Origin: Pedobacter foliorum
Lineage (GTDB): Bacteria > Bacteroidota > Bacteroidia > Sphingobacteriales > Sphingobacteriaceae
Direction of reading: 5' to 3'
Length of the DNA: 40,676 nucleotides
NCBI RefSeq assembly: GCF_013266735.1
Contig: NZ_JABSNU010000025.1
Location: 1-40,676, forward strand
Below are positions 33,119 to 40,676 of the stretch, piece after piece. A model generated the notes under the pieces. It saw nothing but the letters and a program-made list of their open reading frames with translations, did not search any database and was not told where the DNA came from. A program made the translations under genes and the position numbers. Every line of letters begins with the position of its first letter. The first letter of the stretch is position 1.

Positions 33119-33955
33119 TTATAATTGATTTGAACTAAAAGTATCCCCTTGATTAATGTCTCCGGTCTCAAAACCCTTTTTAAACCAATACATTCTTTGT
33201 GCAGATGTTCCATGGGTAAAAGCATCAGGAACAACCTCTCCCTGCGCCTGCTTTTGCAATTTATCATCACCAATAGCATTGGCCGCATTTAAAGCTTCCT
33301 CTATATCCCCTTCATCTAATCTAAAGTCTTTTAGGTTTTGAGCATGATGCGCCCAAAGACCGGCAAAGAAATCTGCCTGTAATTCTAATTTAACAGATAA
33401 GCGATTGTACTCAACCTCACTTAACTGCCCTCTGGCTCTCTGCATTTTATCAGAAATGCCTAATAAATTCTGTACATGGTGACCAACCTCATGAGCAATT
33501 ACATAAGCCTGAGCAAAGTCGCCGGCTGCACCGAATCTATTTTTTAAGTCCTGATAAAAGGACAAATCGATATATACCTGATGATCTCCCGGGCAGTAGA
33601 ATGGCCCTACAGCAGAACTTGCGTTTCCGCAGGCTGATTGCACCATATTGGTAAACAATACCATCCTCGGTTTCTCGTATTCCTTACCTAAGCTTTGGAA
33701 CTGCTGCTCCCAAACCTGGTTTGTTGATTCCAGAACTCCATCAACAAATTTACCCTCTGCATCAGTCGGGTCTCCTTTTTTACCTTCAGCTTGTGTAACA
33801 TTATTTACGGGAAGTTGACTAACCAACCCTGTTAGATCTTTCCCAAAAAGAAGACCTAAAACTACAATGATAATACCAACACCGCCACCTATGGTGCCAC
33901 CACTCATTCCCCTTCTATCGTCGATATTACCGCTTCCTTTTCCGAACCATTGCAT
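33119..33955 (-). CDS. Neutral zinc metallopeptidase, YpfJ family
   Basis: A 278-aa protein from ATG 33955 (MQWFGKGSGNIDDRRG), which matches the family's usual N-terminus (short basic Gly/Asp-rich segment, then membrane helix 22-38). The zinc motif is H155-E-V-G-H159 in AYVIAHEVGHHVQ. Conserved blocks FYCPGDHQVYIDLSF, ELQADFFAGLWA and TFTHGTSAQR-like DAFTHGTSAQRMYWF support the PF04228-type call. Physiological substrates are unknown for the family. A 12-bp inverted repeat lies directly upstream. Confidence 0.88.
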   Translation of the reverse strand: MQWFGKGSGNIDDRRGMSGGTIGGGVGIIIVVLGLLFGKDLTGLVSQLPVNNVTQAEGKKGDPTDAEGKFVDGVLESTNQVWEQQFQSLGKEYEKPRMVLFTNMVQSACGNASSAVGPFYCPGDHQVYIDLSFYQDLKNRFGAAGDFAQAYVIAHEVGHHVQNLLGISDKMQRARGQLSEVEYNRLSVKLELQADFFAGLWAHHAQNLKDFRLDEGDIEEALNAANAIGDDKLQKQAQGEVVPDAFTHGTSAQRMYWFKKGFETGDINQGDTFSSNQL

Positions 33956-33971
33956 ATAATTATTCTTTAAT

Positions 33972-34008
33972 TTGGTATGACAAGAACCTGAGGCAATTGT
34001 CATACCAA
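33972..34008. repeat. 12-bp perfect inverted repeat between gltX and the metallopeptidase gene
   Basis: TTGGTATGACAA (33972-33983) and TTGTCATACCAA (33997-34008) are exact inverses around 13 bases. It fills most of the 64-base gap. No T run follows on the minus strand, so a plain terminator is doubtful; an operator or RNA processing hairpin is possible. Confidence 0.55.
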
Positions 34009-34019
34009 TTTACGAATAA

Positions 34020-35528
34020 TTAGTTAAAAGCAGTTACCGCGTTTTTTATTCTTTGTACAGTTTCCGCAGCGCCTAAAGCAACTGCAATATCAAATATTCC
34101 AGGACCAAATTTACCACCAACAAGCATTATTCTAAGTGGCAACATTAACTCACCTGGTTTAAATTGATGTGTTCCCGCCAGTTCCTTAAATTTCTCCTCT
34201 AACTCCGCAGCAGTAGCGTTATCAGTTATCATGGAGGTATAAGCATCAAAAAATGCAGCTTTCTCGGCTGTCCATTTTGGTTTTACCGCAGCCAAGTCAT
34301 ACTCAACTGGAGCCACAAAAAAGTAAGCGCCCTGTGCAACAAAATCGCCCAACAGGTTACATCTATCCTTAACCAAATTGATTACATTCAATAAAGCAGC
34401 GTCATCTTTAATTTCGATGCTTTGCTCAGCAAATGCAGCTTTTACAGTTGGTAATAATTTTTCAGCATCCGCATTTTTAATCCACTCGTGGTTATACCAT
34501 TTGGCCTTTTCGAAATCAAACTTAGCACCCGCTTTACTGATACGCTCAACAGAGAATTTCTCAATTAGCTCTGCTAAAGAGAACAATTCCTGATCTGTAC
34601 CATCGTTCCAACCAAGCATGGCTAATAAATTCACAAAAGCCTCCGGCATAAAGCCAAGCTCTTTAAATCCTTTGGTTACATCTCCAGTTTTAGGATCAGT
34701 CCAGTTTTGTGCATAAACCGGGAAACCTAATCTGTCGCCATCACGCTTGCTTAGCTTTCCATTTCCATCTGGTTTTAATATCAGAGGCAAATGAACCCAC
34801 TGGGGCATGATGTCTTCCCATCCAAGGTAACGCCACAATAAAATATGTATTGGTGCAGATGGAAGCCACTCTTCACCTCTAAAAATATGACTGATTTCCA
34901 TTGCCTTATCATCAGCCACAACAGCTAAGTGATAGGTTGGCATGCCGTCAGCCTTTAATAAAACTTTATCGTCAACAAGGTTGGTATCAAAACTTACATG
35001 TCCTCTAATCAGATCTGTAAAGGAAACCAATTCGTCTTTAGGCATTTTAATACGCACAACATGCGGCGTGTTATTGGCCAAAAGTTCAGCTACTTCACCT
35101 TCGCTCAAAGTAAGTGAATTGCGCATTCCTTCGCGAGTCGCCAATCCGTAAGTGAAATTAGGAATCTCCTTACGTTTAGCATCCAACTCTTCCGGGGTAT
35201 CAAAAGCATAGTAAGCGTAACCATCAGCAATTAACTGATCTGCATATTGTTTATAGGTCGCTTTACGCTCACTTTGACGATAAGGGCCAAATTCTCCACC
35301 TTTCTGAGGACTCTCATCCGGAGCCATTCCACACCATTCTAAACAAGAAACAATGTATTCTTCTGCTCCTTCTACAAAACGCGTCTGATCAGTATCTTCA
35401 ACACGTAAAACGAATGTTCCGTTGTGCTTTTTAGCAAACAGATAATTAAACAAAGCGGTACGTACACCACCTAAATGCAGCCCTCCTGTCGGACTAGGGG
35501 CAAATCTTACTCTTACTTTCTTTTCCAT
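34020..35528 (-). CDS. gltX: Glutamyl-tRNA synthetase
   Basis: A 502-aa class I synthetase. The HIGH-type motif is APSPTGGLHLGGVRTAL at the N-terminus and the KMSKS-type motif is KLSKRDG. DTDQTRFVEGAEEYI and HIFRGEEWLPSAP are typical GluRS blocks, and the C-terminal helical anticodon domain is complete. It has its own -7 box at 35539-35546 and is divergent from the kinase gene at 35577. Confidence 0.96.
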   Translation of the reverse strand: MEKKVRVRFAPSPTGGLHLGGVRTALFNYLFAKKHNGTFVLRVEDTDQTRFVEGAEEYIVSCLEWCGMAPDESPQKGGEFGPYRQSERKATYKQYADQLIADGYAYYAFDTPEELDAKRKEIPNFTYGLATREGMRNSLTLSEGEVAELLANNTPHVVRIKMPKDELVSFTDLIRGHVSFDTNLVDDKVLLKADGMPTYHLAVVADDKAMEISHIFRGEEWLPSAPIHILLWRYLGWEDIMPQWVHLPLILKPDGNGKLSKRDGDRLGFPVYAQNWTDPKTGDVTKGFKELGFMPEAFVNLLAMLGWNDGTDQELFSLAELIEKFSVERISKAGAKFDFEKAKWYNHEWIKNADAEKLLPTVKAAFAEQSIEIKDDAALLNVINLVKDRCNLLGDFVAQGAYFFVAPVEYDLAAVKPKWTAEKAAFFDAYTSMITDNATAAELEEKFKELAGTHQFKPGELMLPLRIMLVGGKFGPGIFDIAVALGAAETVQRIKNAVTAFN

Positions 35529-35538
35529 AATAACACTG

Positions 35539-35546
35539 CAAAGATA
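35539..35546 (-). promoter_or_regulatory. -7 box of gltX
   Basis: Minus-strand TATCTTTG is an exact match to the most frequent Bacteroidota -7 form, 10 bases before the gltX ATG. The divergent gap to the kinase ATG is only 48 bases, so the two promoters must overlap. Confidence 0.65.
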
Positions 35547-35576
35547 TATTTTTGTAATTTGCCTTTTTCATAATCT

Positions 35577-36797
35577 ATGAATCCTTACGAGAAAAAACGA
35601 CGATGGAAGTTCTTTTTGCTGTTCTTTGCCATTATTATTGGAACAGCATCTGTTTTTTATAGTGACTTCTTTGTTAAAAAGGTGGAGCGCGAAGAGCAAT
35701 TAAAGCTTCAGCTTTATGTAAAAGTAACAGAACAGTCGCTTATTATGTACGATGACGACCGCTATACCAGCTTAATAGAGCTCATTAGAGCCAATACTAA
35801 GCTGCCTATTATCATAACGGACTCCTCCAAGATGGAAATCCTTAGTTTTCTGGGCTTAGATTCAACCAAAACCAATTACGATCTTGAAAAAAAGGTAAAT
35901 GTAACCTACGATCCTGCCTATTTCGCCCGCGAATTAAGAAAGATGAAAGAGCAGCACTCTCCAACCCCAATTACCGGCTTGGATGGCACACGGTGGTGGA
36001 TTTTCTATAAAGACTCTACCACTTTAACGCAGCTCCGTTACTTCCCTTACATACAATTAGCGGTAATAGCCCTGTTTCTACTTACAGCATATGTGGCATT
36101 CAGTTCCGCGCGTAAGGCAGAGCAAGATCAGGTATGGGTGGGTATGGCCAAAGAAACCGCACATCAGTTGGGCACACCAATTTCATCCCTCATGGCTTGG
36201 GTTGAACTGATGAAGTCACGATTTGATGCCGAAGATGATCCGCTAATAGCCGAAATGGAGAACGACATTAAGCGTTTAGAAGTAATTACCGATCGCTTTT
36301 CAAAAATAGGCTCCAAACCAATCGTAGAAGATCATGTGGTTTACACAGTGATCTACAATTTTGTGGAGTACTTTAAATTACGCACCTCCGACAAGATCAT
36401 TTTCACCATCAGTGGCGATGAACAGGTGCGTGCATTATTAAACGTCCCTCTTTTCGACTGGGTAATCGAGAATCTCCTTAAAAACGCGGCCAATGCCATC
36501 GAAAACGAGGGTACCATTACCATAAACATCATTGAAAACTTAGCCAAAGAGGAAGTTCTTATTGATGTAACCGACACCGGAAAAGGTATTGCCAGATCTA
36601 AATTTGATGCCGTTTTCCAACCCGGTTATACCACCCGAAAACGCGGATGGGGCTTAGGTTTATCCCTTACCAAACGTATTATCGAGAACTACCACAGCGG
36701 ACAAATATTCGTCAAAGAATCAGAACTTGGTAAAGGCACAACATTTCGTATAGTTTTAAAAAGCAGCATAACTTATGAACCGACCTCAAACGCATGA
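35577..36797 (+). CDS. Sensor histidine kinase
   Basis: A 406-aa membrane kinase: helix about 10-27, periplasmic domain about 30-155, helix about 157-176, H-box with His196 (KETAHQLGTPISSL), N-box (NLLKNAANAIE), DTGKGI and GWGLGLSL. The AHQLGTP box is a Bacteroidota-typical variant. No response regulator is adjacent. The last 23 bases overlap the DinB gene, and that gene overlaps a thioesterase gene, so the three are translated as one operon. Confidence 0.9.
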   Translation: MNPYEKKRRWKFFLLFFAIIIGTASVFYSDFFVKKVEREEQLKLQLYVKVTEQSLIMYDDDRYTSLIELIRANTKLPIIITDSSKMEILSFLGLDSTKTNYDLEKKVNVTYDPAYFARELRKMKEQHSPTPITGLDGTRWWIFYKDSTTLTQLRYFPYIQLAVIALFLLTAYVAFSSARKAEQDQVWVGMAKETAHQLGTPISSLMAWVELMKSRFDAEDDPLIAEMENDIKRLEVITDRFSKIGSKPIVEDHVVYTVIYNFVEYFKLRTSDKIIFTISGDEQVRALLNVPLFDWVIENLLKNAANAIENEGTITINIIENLAKEEVLIDVTDTGKGIARSKFDAVFQPGYTTRKRGWGLGLSLTKRIIENYHSGQIFVKESELGKGTTFRIVLKSSITYEPTSNA

Positions 36798-37278
36798 GTA
36801 CCCCGTATGGGCTGAAACATACATTAAGCTAGTTGGCGACGATGTAATGGAACAACTTGAAAAACAGTCCACAGAATTTCCAGATTTTATTAATTCCCTA
36901 ATAGAAAAGGCAGATTACGCCTATGCTCCCGGAAAATGGACCATCAAAGAATTGATTGGTCATATTATCGATTCCGAGCGTGTATTCGTGTACCGCCTAA
37001 TGTGCTTTGCCCGTGGTGAACAACATGCGCTACCCGGTTTTGAAGAGGATGATTATGTAGCCAATGCACACTTTTCGGACAGAAGTTTGTTAAGTCTATC
37101 AGAAGAGTTTGCCCTTTTACGAAAGTCGAATCTGTATTTATTCAAGTCTCTAACAGAAAAGGAGCTTAACCGAAGCGGAACTGCTTCCGAAAGACAGATT
37201 ACTGTTAGGGCAATCCTGTTCGTTATGGCGGGCCATATTATGCATCATTTAGGAATCATTAAAGAACGATATCTATGA
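36775..37278 (+). CDS. DinB-family four-helix protein
   Basis: A 167-aa member of the DinB/YfiT-like fold. The metal-site histidines are visible in LIGHIIDSERVF and AGHIMHHLGI, and the YAPGKWTIKELIGH segment is typical. Relatives include metal-dependent hydrolases and thiol-S-transferases; many have no known role. ATG 36775 overlaps the kinase stop by 23 bases. Confidence 0.85.
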   Translation: MNRPQTHEYPVWAETYIKLVGDDVMEQLEKQSTEFPDFINSLIEKADYAYAPGKWTIKELIGHIIDSERVFVYRLMCFARGEQHALPGFEEDDYVANAHFSDRSLLSLSEEFALLRKSNLYLFKSLTEKELNRSGTASERQITVRAILFVMAGHIMHHLGIIKERYL

Positions 37279-37697
37279 TCTGGTTTACTGAATTTTCTCC
37301 GGCAAAATTAAATAACCGTCCTAAAAACCACATGGGCGGCTTTTTAGACATACAATTCACTGAGGTGGGCGAAGACTTTTTAACTGCAACCATGCCGGTT
37401 GATGAACGCACCCATCAACCGGCCGGAATATTACATGGCGGTGCTTCGGTTGTATTGGCCGAAACCCTTGGTAGTGTTGCTTCTTATATGTGTATCGACC
37501 CTGAAAAGTATGTAGCTGTTGGTTTGGAAGTAAACGCAAATCATTTACGCCCTGTAAAGAGCGGGCTTGTAACGGGTATTTGCAAGGCGCTGCATATTGG
37601 CGCGAAAACTCATGTCTGGGAAATCAAGATTTATAGCGATAAAGGCAAAATGAATTGTGTGAGTAGACTTACTGTAGCGGTTATTAATAAGCCTTAA
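37275..37697 (+). CDS. Hotdog-fold acyl-CoA thioesterase (PaaI/MenI type)
   Basis: A 140-aa protein with the signature HQPAGILHGGASVVLAETLGS, where HGG and the catalytic Glu of AETLGS are standard for PaaI/YdiI-type thioesterases. YdiI/MenI acts on 1,4-dihydroxy-2-naphthoyl-CoA in menaquinone synthesis, PaaI on phenylacetyl-CoA-derived esters; the substrate here is open. The start overlaps the DinB stop by 4 bases (ATGA). Confidence 0.87.
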   Translation: MIWFTEFSPAKLNNRPKNHMGGFLDIQFTEVGEDFLTATMPVDERTHQPAGILHGGASVVLAETLGSVASYMCIDPEKYVAVGLEVNANHLRPVKSGLVTGICKALHIGAKTHVWEIKIYSDKGKMNCVSRLTVAVINKP

Positions 37698-37745
37698 TTT
37701 TTATAGCAATTAGAGATTAAATTATACACAGATAAAATAAATCAA

Positions 37746-37753
37746 TATCTTTG
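37746..37753 (+). promoter_or_regulatory. -7 box of the 60-aa membrane protein gene
   Basis: TATCTTTG is an exact Bacteroidota -7 match, 20 bases before ATG 37774. The leader would be about 14 bases. Confidence 0.65.
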
Positions 37754-37773
37754 CGGCCTAAGTATTTATTATA

Positions 37774-37956
37774 ATGACTGAACAAGAAAACAACAACAGT
37801 TTTGACTGGGTTTATTACATTTTAGGTATGTTCTTTGGAATTTTAACAGCTGTTATTACAACCGGAAGTTTCGGAGCTGCTATTTTAGGAGGCATCGTCG
37901 GCTTTATTTTTGGCGCCATTTTCTTAAATGGAATCGTAAAAGGACGCGAATACTAA
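37774..37956 (+). CDS. Small glycine-rich membrane protein
   Basis: A 60-aa protein with a polar N-terminus (TEQENNNSFDW), two closely spaced hydrophobic segments rich in Gly (about 12-32 and 33-52), and a charged end KGREY. I do not recognise a family. A good -7 box makes it a real gene. The DUF2911 gene follows 31 bases later and may be co-transcribed. Confidence 0.65.
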   Translation: MTEQENNNSFDWVYYILGMFFGILTAVITTGSFGAAILGGIVGFIFGAIFLNGIVKGREY

Positions 37957-37987
37957 ACCTCGGTTTTCTTAACCACACCTTCTCCCT

Positions 37988-38539
37988 ATGAAGAAATTAT
38001 TGGTTTTTGCGTTATTTGCAATGTTTGCCGGCAAAACAATGGCTCAGGATGTAAAATTCCCTGCGGTTGACTCTAGCCCTGCTGATATTGCTTATTTCCC
38101 TACTAATGTTGCGAAAGCAAAAGACGATTCGGCTCCTCTAATCAAGGTAGTCTACTCTCGTCCCGCTAAAAAAGGACGCGAAATTTTTGGTGTGCTTGAG
38201 CAATTTGGCAAAGTATGGCGTGTTGGTGCAAATGAATCAACAGAGATTAAATTCTTTAAACCGGTAGTTATTGGTGGCAAAAAGATAAAAACCGGTTCTT
38301 ATAGCTTATTTGCTATTCCAAATAAAGACATCTGGACGCTGATCATCAATAAACAGACTGATAAATGGGGTTTATTCTACAATCAGGACAAAGATCTGGT
38401 AAGAGTTGATGTTCCGGTAAAAGCTTTAACCAGTACTGTTGAATCGTTATGCATTACCTTTACAGCGCAGGACAAAGGGGCAAATTTAATTATTGCCTGG
38501 GATAAGACTTTCGTTGAGCTTCCTATAGAGATAAAATAG
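37988..38539 (+). CDS. Exported DUF2911 protein
   Basis: A 183-aa protein with a clear signal peptide (MKKLLVFALFAMFAGKTMAQ, cleavage near residue 20). The remainder matches DUF2911 as I know it: VVYSRPAKKGREIFG, GKVWRVGANESTEIKF, GSYSLFAIPNKDIWTLIIN and KWGLFY. The family is widespread in Bacteroidota and has no assigned function. The expected location is periplasm. Confidence 0.87.
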   Translation: MKKLLVFALFAMFAGKTMAQDVKFPAVDSSPADIAYFPTNVAKAKDDSAPLIKVVYSRPAKKGREIFGVLEQFGKVWRVGANESTEIKFFKPVVIGGKKIKTGSYSLFAIPNKDIWTLIINKQTDKWGLFYNQDKDLVRVDVPVKALTSTVESLCITFTAQDKGANLIIAWDKTFVELPIEIK

Positions 38540-38543
38540 TTTT

Positions 38544-38921
38544 TTAAAGGGTTTTAGCCCTTTTTCTTCTTAGGATGCTATCAAAGTATATCAATGCGAT
38601 AATAACATCTATAAACAGGAAGACAGCTAAAAACCCTGGGGTTAAAGTCTTATCAACTGCTCCGCCAAGGTCTATTTTTACCTCCGGCAATTTATAGGTA
38701 ACGCTGGTATTGGCTATTGCATATACAAAAACACCAACAATAAAGGCCACAAAAATAGCAGCGATACCATAGATAATTCGGTTATCGACGCGTGTTTTTA
38801 ATGATATCGGAGCCCTTTCTAGCTTAGCCTGCTCCATTACATTACGAGTGAACGACATAGACGGCTGTTCTAGCTCCATGTCTTTCAATAATCTGGTTAA
38901 TTCTTCGTCGTTTAGTTCCAT
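38544..38921 (-). CDS. Two-helix membrane protein, putative anti-sigma factor
   Basis: A 125-aa protein: cytoplasmic N-terminus of about 45 residues (ELNDEELTRLLKDMELEQP), membrane helices at about 49-70 and 94-114, short external loop. It overlaps the ECF sigma gene by 10 bases (ATGGAACTAA), which ensures coupled translation. An anti-sigma role is inferred from this pairing only; no zinc motif is seen. Confidence 0.6.
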   Translation of the reverse strand: MELNDEELTRLLKDMELEQPSMSFTRNVMEQAKLERAPISLKTRVDNRIIYGIAAIFVAFIVGVFVYAIANTSVTYKLPEVKIDLGGAVDKTLTPGFLAVFLFIDVIIALIYFDSILRRKRAKTL

Positions 38922-39502
38922 AACAATTCCTTTACCTCATCTTTTAATAAAAATTCTAATCGCTCTTTAAGCTTCGCTCTTGCTCTGTGCAGCCTGATTT
39001 TGACTGTATTTGCCGGCATATTCAATGCCTGAGCAATCTCTTCTAAGCTTTGTTCTCCTTTATAAAATAGGGTAACAATCATTACATCATCGGGCTGAAG
39101 CGTAGCGATTGCCTCATCCAGGTACTTGTTGGTCGACCTGCTTTCTGCTAAATTACCACTTAAATCAGATTTATGCCCTTCTAATTGCAGTTCGTTTTCT
39201 TCGCCATGTATGGATTGCGTTTCAATCCGTTTTTTGCGCAAAAAAGACATCGCTGTTGTGTAAGTTATGGTATATAGCCATGTAGAGAACTTAGAAGTTT
39301 GCTTAAATGTACCAAGTGCCCGGTATGCTTTCACAAAGCAGTCCTGGGCTATTTCTTCTGCATCTTCTCTGTTTTTAGCAAAGCGAACGGCAAGGGTAAA
39401 TACAAAGCGCTGATGGCGCTTTACCAACTCCGAGTAGGAAGCGGTATTACCCATCAGGACTTCAGTAATTAAGTCTTGGTCTGTTTGCTGTTGCATATAC
39501 AA
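38912..39502 (-). CDS. ECF-type RNA polymerase sigma factor
   Basis: A 196-aa sigma factor. Region 2 shows DAEEIAQDCFVKAYRALGTF and FSTWLYTITYTTAMSFLRKK; region 4 shows LQPDDVMIVTLFYKGEQSLEEIAQAL and NTVKIRLHRARAKLKERL. The start may be ATG 39496 instead, two codons in (MQQQTDQDL). It is unlike the first ECF factor in the window, so the two probably serve different regulons. Downstream is the membrane protein that overlaps it. Confidence 0.9.
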   Translation of the reverse strand: MYMQQQTDQDLITEVLMGNTASYSELVKRHQRFVFTLAVRFAKNREDAEEIAQDCFVKAYRALGTFKQTSKFSTWLYTITYTTAMSFLRKKRIETQSIHGEENELQLEGHKSDLSGNLAESRSTNKYLDEAIATLQPDDVMIVTLFYKGEQSLEEIAQALNMPANTVKIRLHRARAKLKERLEFLLKDEVKELLWN

Positions 39503-39544
39503 GCTATGACGCTAGTGCATGCCTGTAGGTTACAGGAATTATGT

Positions 39545-39630
39545 CGTCACCCTGAATTTATTTCAGGAGGACCTCGCACTTGCAAGGCGGAATAGCGCTT
39601 GAGAGGTCCTGAAATAAATTCAGGATGACG
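39545..39630. repeat. REP-like palindromic element, copy 4
   Basis: The best-preserved copy. CGTCACCCTGAATTTATTT begins the left arm, with core CCTGAATTTATTTCAGG (39551-39567). The right arm has CCTGAAATAAATTCAGG (39608-39624) followed by ATGACG. The arms are near-perfect inverses around about 35 bases. It lies between sugE and the sigma gene, in a 139-base gap without genes. Confidence 0.75.
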
Positions 39631-39641
39631 AACGCGTAAAA

Positions 39642-39965
39642 CTAATGGCTTCCTGCAAAGAACTTCAACCCTAATATCGATCCAATTAGCGTTACAATAA
39701 AGAATATACGCCAGAAATTAGCTGGCTCCTGAAAGTATACAATCCCGACTATTACGGTACCTACAGCACCTATACCCGTCCACACAGCGTATGCAGTTCC
39801 CATTGGTAAGGTTTGAGTTGCCTTATTTAAGAAGTAAAAGCTTAACATAATACATGCTGCAAAGGCAACACTCCATTTAAGGTTAGTAAAGTTATTGGAC
39901 AGCTTTAAACAGGTGGTAAATCCAACTTCAAACAATCCGGCTATAATTAAAATGATCCAGTTCAT
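39642..39965 (-). CDS. sugE: SMR-family exporter, SugE/Gdx type
   Basis: A 107-aa four-helix small multidrug resistance protein. The membrane Glu13 (GLFEVGF) that couples proton and substrate is present. The GTAYAVWTGIGAVGT helix 3 signature is of the SMR family. The Gdx/SugE subtype exports guanidinium; EmrE-like drug export is the alternative. No guanidine riboswitch is visible upstream. The -7 box is at 39979-39986. Confidence 0.85.
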   Translation of the reverse strand: MNWIILIIAGLFEVGFTTCLKLSNNFTNLKWSVAFAACIMLSFYFLNKATQTLPMGTAYAVWTGIGAVGTVIVGIVYFQEPANFWRIFFIVTLIGSILGLKFFAGSH

Positions 39966-39978
39966 AATTTTTTTTCTG

Positions 39979-39986
39979 CAAAATTA
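39979..39986 (-). promoter_or_regulatory. -7 box of sugE
   Basis: Minus-strand TAATTTTG matches TAnnTTTG, 13 bases before the sugE ATG. The remainder of 39966-40177 holds a 14-bp palindrome CGAATTCGAATTCG at 40126-40139 and an 8-bp inverted repeat TCTGTGTA/TACACAGA, but no gene. Confidence 0.5.
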
Positions 39987-40177
39987 GGGTGATTGAGCTG
40001 CCGATCACTTTACATAGGATAAAAAATGAGCTGCTGCTTAAATAAAGATAAAATATCTGCGAGAAACATTTTTTTGAAATCTGTGTAACCTGATAAATTT
40101 TGATGTAGTCATAGTACACAGAACACGAATTCGAATTCGGAATAACAAAACATAATAGAACACTAAAATAGAATAAT

Positions 40178-40531
40178 ATGGGACCAGAATTAGTATTTAT
40201 AAGCCTTTTTGTTTGCGCAACAGCGATGGTATTTGGCATAAGATACATGTCGAACAAAGAAAAAATGGCAATGATAGAACGAGGAATAGATCCGGGAATA
40301 GCAAAAGCCAGACAAAGTGCCCCGACTCCTTTTTTAAGCTTAAAATTTGGATTATTGATGGTTGGCCTAGGGTTAGGCTTACTTACTGCATTATTCATTG
40401 TGATGCAAACAAGTATAGAAGATGAACAAGCAGCAGCACTATTTTTCGGATTGATCTTCATTTTTGGAGGTTTGGGATTGATCATCTCTTATGTTGTAGA
40501 GAAGAAATGGCTTGATCAGCAGAATGGATAG
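40178..40531 (+). CDS. Small membrane protein, DUF6249-like
   Basis: A 117-aa protein with an N-terminal helix (about 3-22), a cytoplasmic stretch SNKEKMAMIERGIDPG, and two further helices (about 52-75 and 85-106). The 'NKEKMAMIERGIDP' stretch is the part I associate with DUF6249 in Bacteroidota, where the gene often lies near ECF sigma factors. No function is known. It has a strong terminator. Confidence 0.65.
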   Translation: MGPELVFISLFVCATAMVFGIRYMSNKEKMAMIERGIDPGIAKARQSAPTPFLSLKFGLLMVGLGLGLLTALFIVMQTSIEDEQAAALFFGLIFIFGGLGLIISYVVEKKWLDQQNG

Positions 40532-40551
40532 GTTTGCAAGGCATTCGTTTG

Positions 40552-40590
40552 AAAAGAGCCTGTATCATAAATCGTGATACGGGCTCTTTT
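40552..40590. terminator. Terminator behind the DUF6249-like gene
   Basis: AAAAGAGCCTGTATCA (40552-40567) and TGATACGGGCTCTTTT (40575-40590) form a 16-bp stem with one wobble pair. T4 at the end is short, A4 at the other side allows bidirectional use. The remaining 86 bases of the window show no gene. Confidence 0.8.
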
Positions 40591-40676
40591 GCGTCTACCT
40601 GTATTCCTATAGTCTTGATTATTAACAATTTAAGTTGTTTTTTTTCGTTTTAAATTTGATTTAACTTATTGATTTT

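Noticed and set aside
39966..40080. Guanidine riboswitch ahead of sugE
   Set aside because: The -7 box is 13 bases before the ATG, leaving no room for an aptamer in the leader, and no conserved riboswitch core is visible.
40126..40139. 14-bp palindrome CGAATTCGAATTCG as an operator
   Set aside because: It is a simple tandem of GAATTCG-like units and has no repeat elsewhere in the window; noted but not supported as a site.
39928..40485. A 185-codon open frame on the minus strand opposite the DUF6249-like gene
   Set aside because: Its composition is Ser/Asn/Ile-rich without domain features, it overlaps the sugE start and promoter, and the plus-strand gene has proper helices and a terminator.

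Overview
The window looks like chromosomal DNA of a Bacteroidota bacterium, most likely Sphingobacteriaceae (Pedobacter-like). The evidence is the AT-rich composition, the near absence of Shine-Dalgarno sequences, repeated Bacteroidota -7 boxes (TAnnTTTG) just upstream of starts, and family-typical genes (DUF2911, MHS transporter with a small membrane partner, YtxH/holin pair, hybrid kinases, separate GlnRS and GluRS). I see no rRNA, tRNA, CRISPR array, insertion sequence or prophage.

Layout. 1-538: the last 19 codons of an unknown gene, then a structured, repeat-bearing intergenic region. 584-5609: GDP-L-fucose synthase, OxyR convergent with Mn-type superoxide dismutase, a CsaA-TadA pair, and an RlmI-like rRNA methyltransferase. 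5918-9658: MHS transporter plus small membrane protein, then TerC plus a nucleoid-associated protein. 9745-12117: an operon of ECF sigma factor, membrane-anchored putative anti-sigma factor, and an exported protein with 36-residue 'QY' repeats. 12307-14052: aspS. 14230-15336: YtxH / holin-like / unknown trio.

15390-20110: a sigma54 response regulator, a PAS sensor kinase, and a receiver-PAS-ATPase protein that has Glu where the phosphoacceptor His should be. Directly behind its stop codon, in the same frame, lies the orphan C-terminus of an AI-2E-type transporter. 20282-23228: crotonase, stand-alone B12-binding domain, glnS. 23293-26014: lipoprotein amidase and a DPP III-like lipoprotein peptidase.

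26083-32978 is one six-gene signalling operon: receiver-kinase, CHASE3/GAF hybrid kinase with three receivers, receiver, CheR, receiverless CheB, receiver. It has chemotaxis adaptation enzymes but no MCP, CheW or CheA, and is the most interesting system here. 33119-40531: zinc metallopeptidase, gltX, an overlapping kinase-DinB-thioesterase operon, two small exported or membrane proteins, a second ECF sigma/anti-sigma pair, a SugE/Gdx-type exporter and a small membrane protein.

Several intergenic regions carry a palindromic element built on CCTGAAATAAATTCAGG, arranged as inverted doublets. Many gene ends carry strong hairpin terminators, three of which share a CCTG(C/T)ATCA core. Start sites were chosen mainly from -7 boxes, family start positions and neighbour spacing. 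All functional calls are by recognition of motifs; no database search was run.
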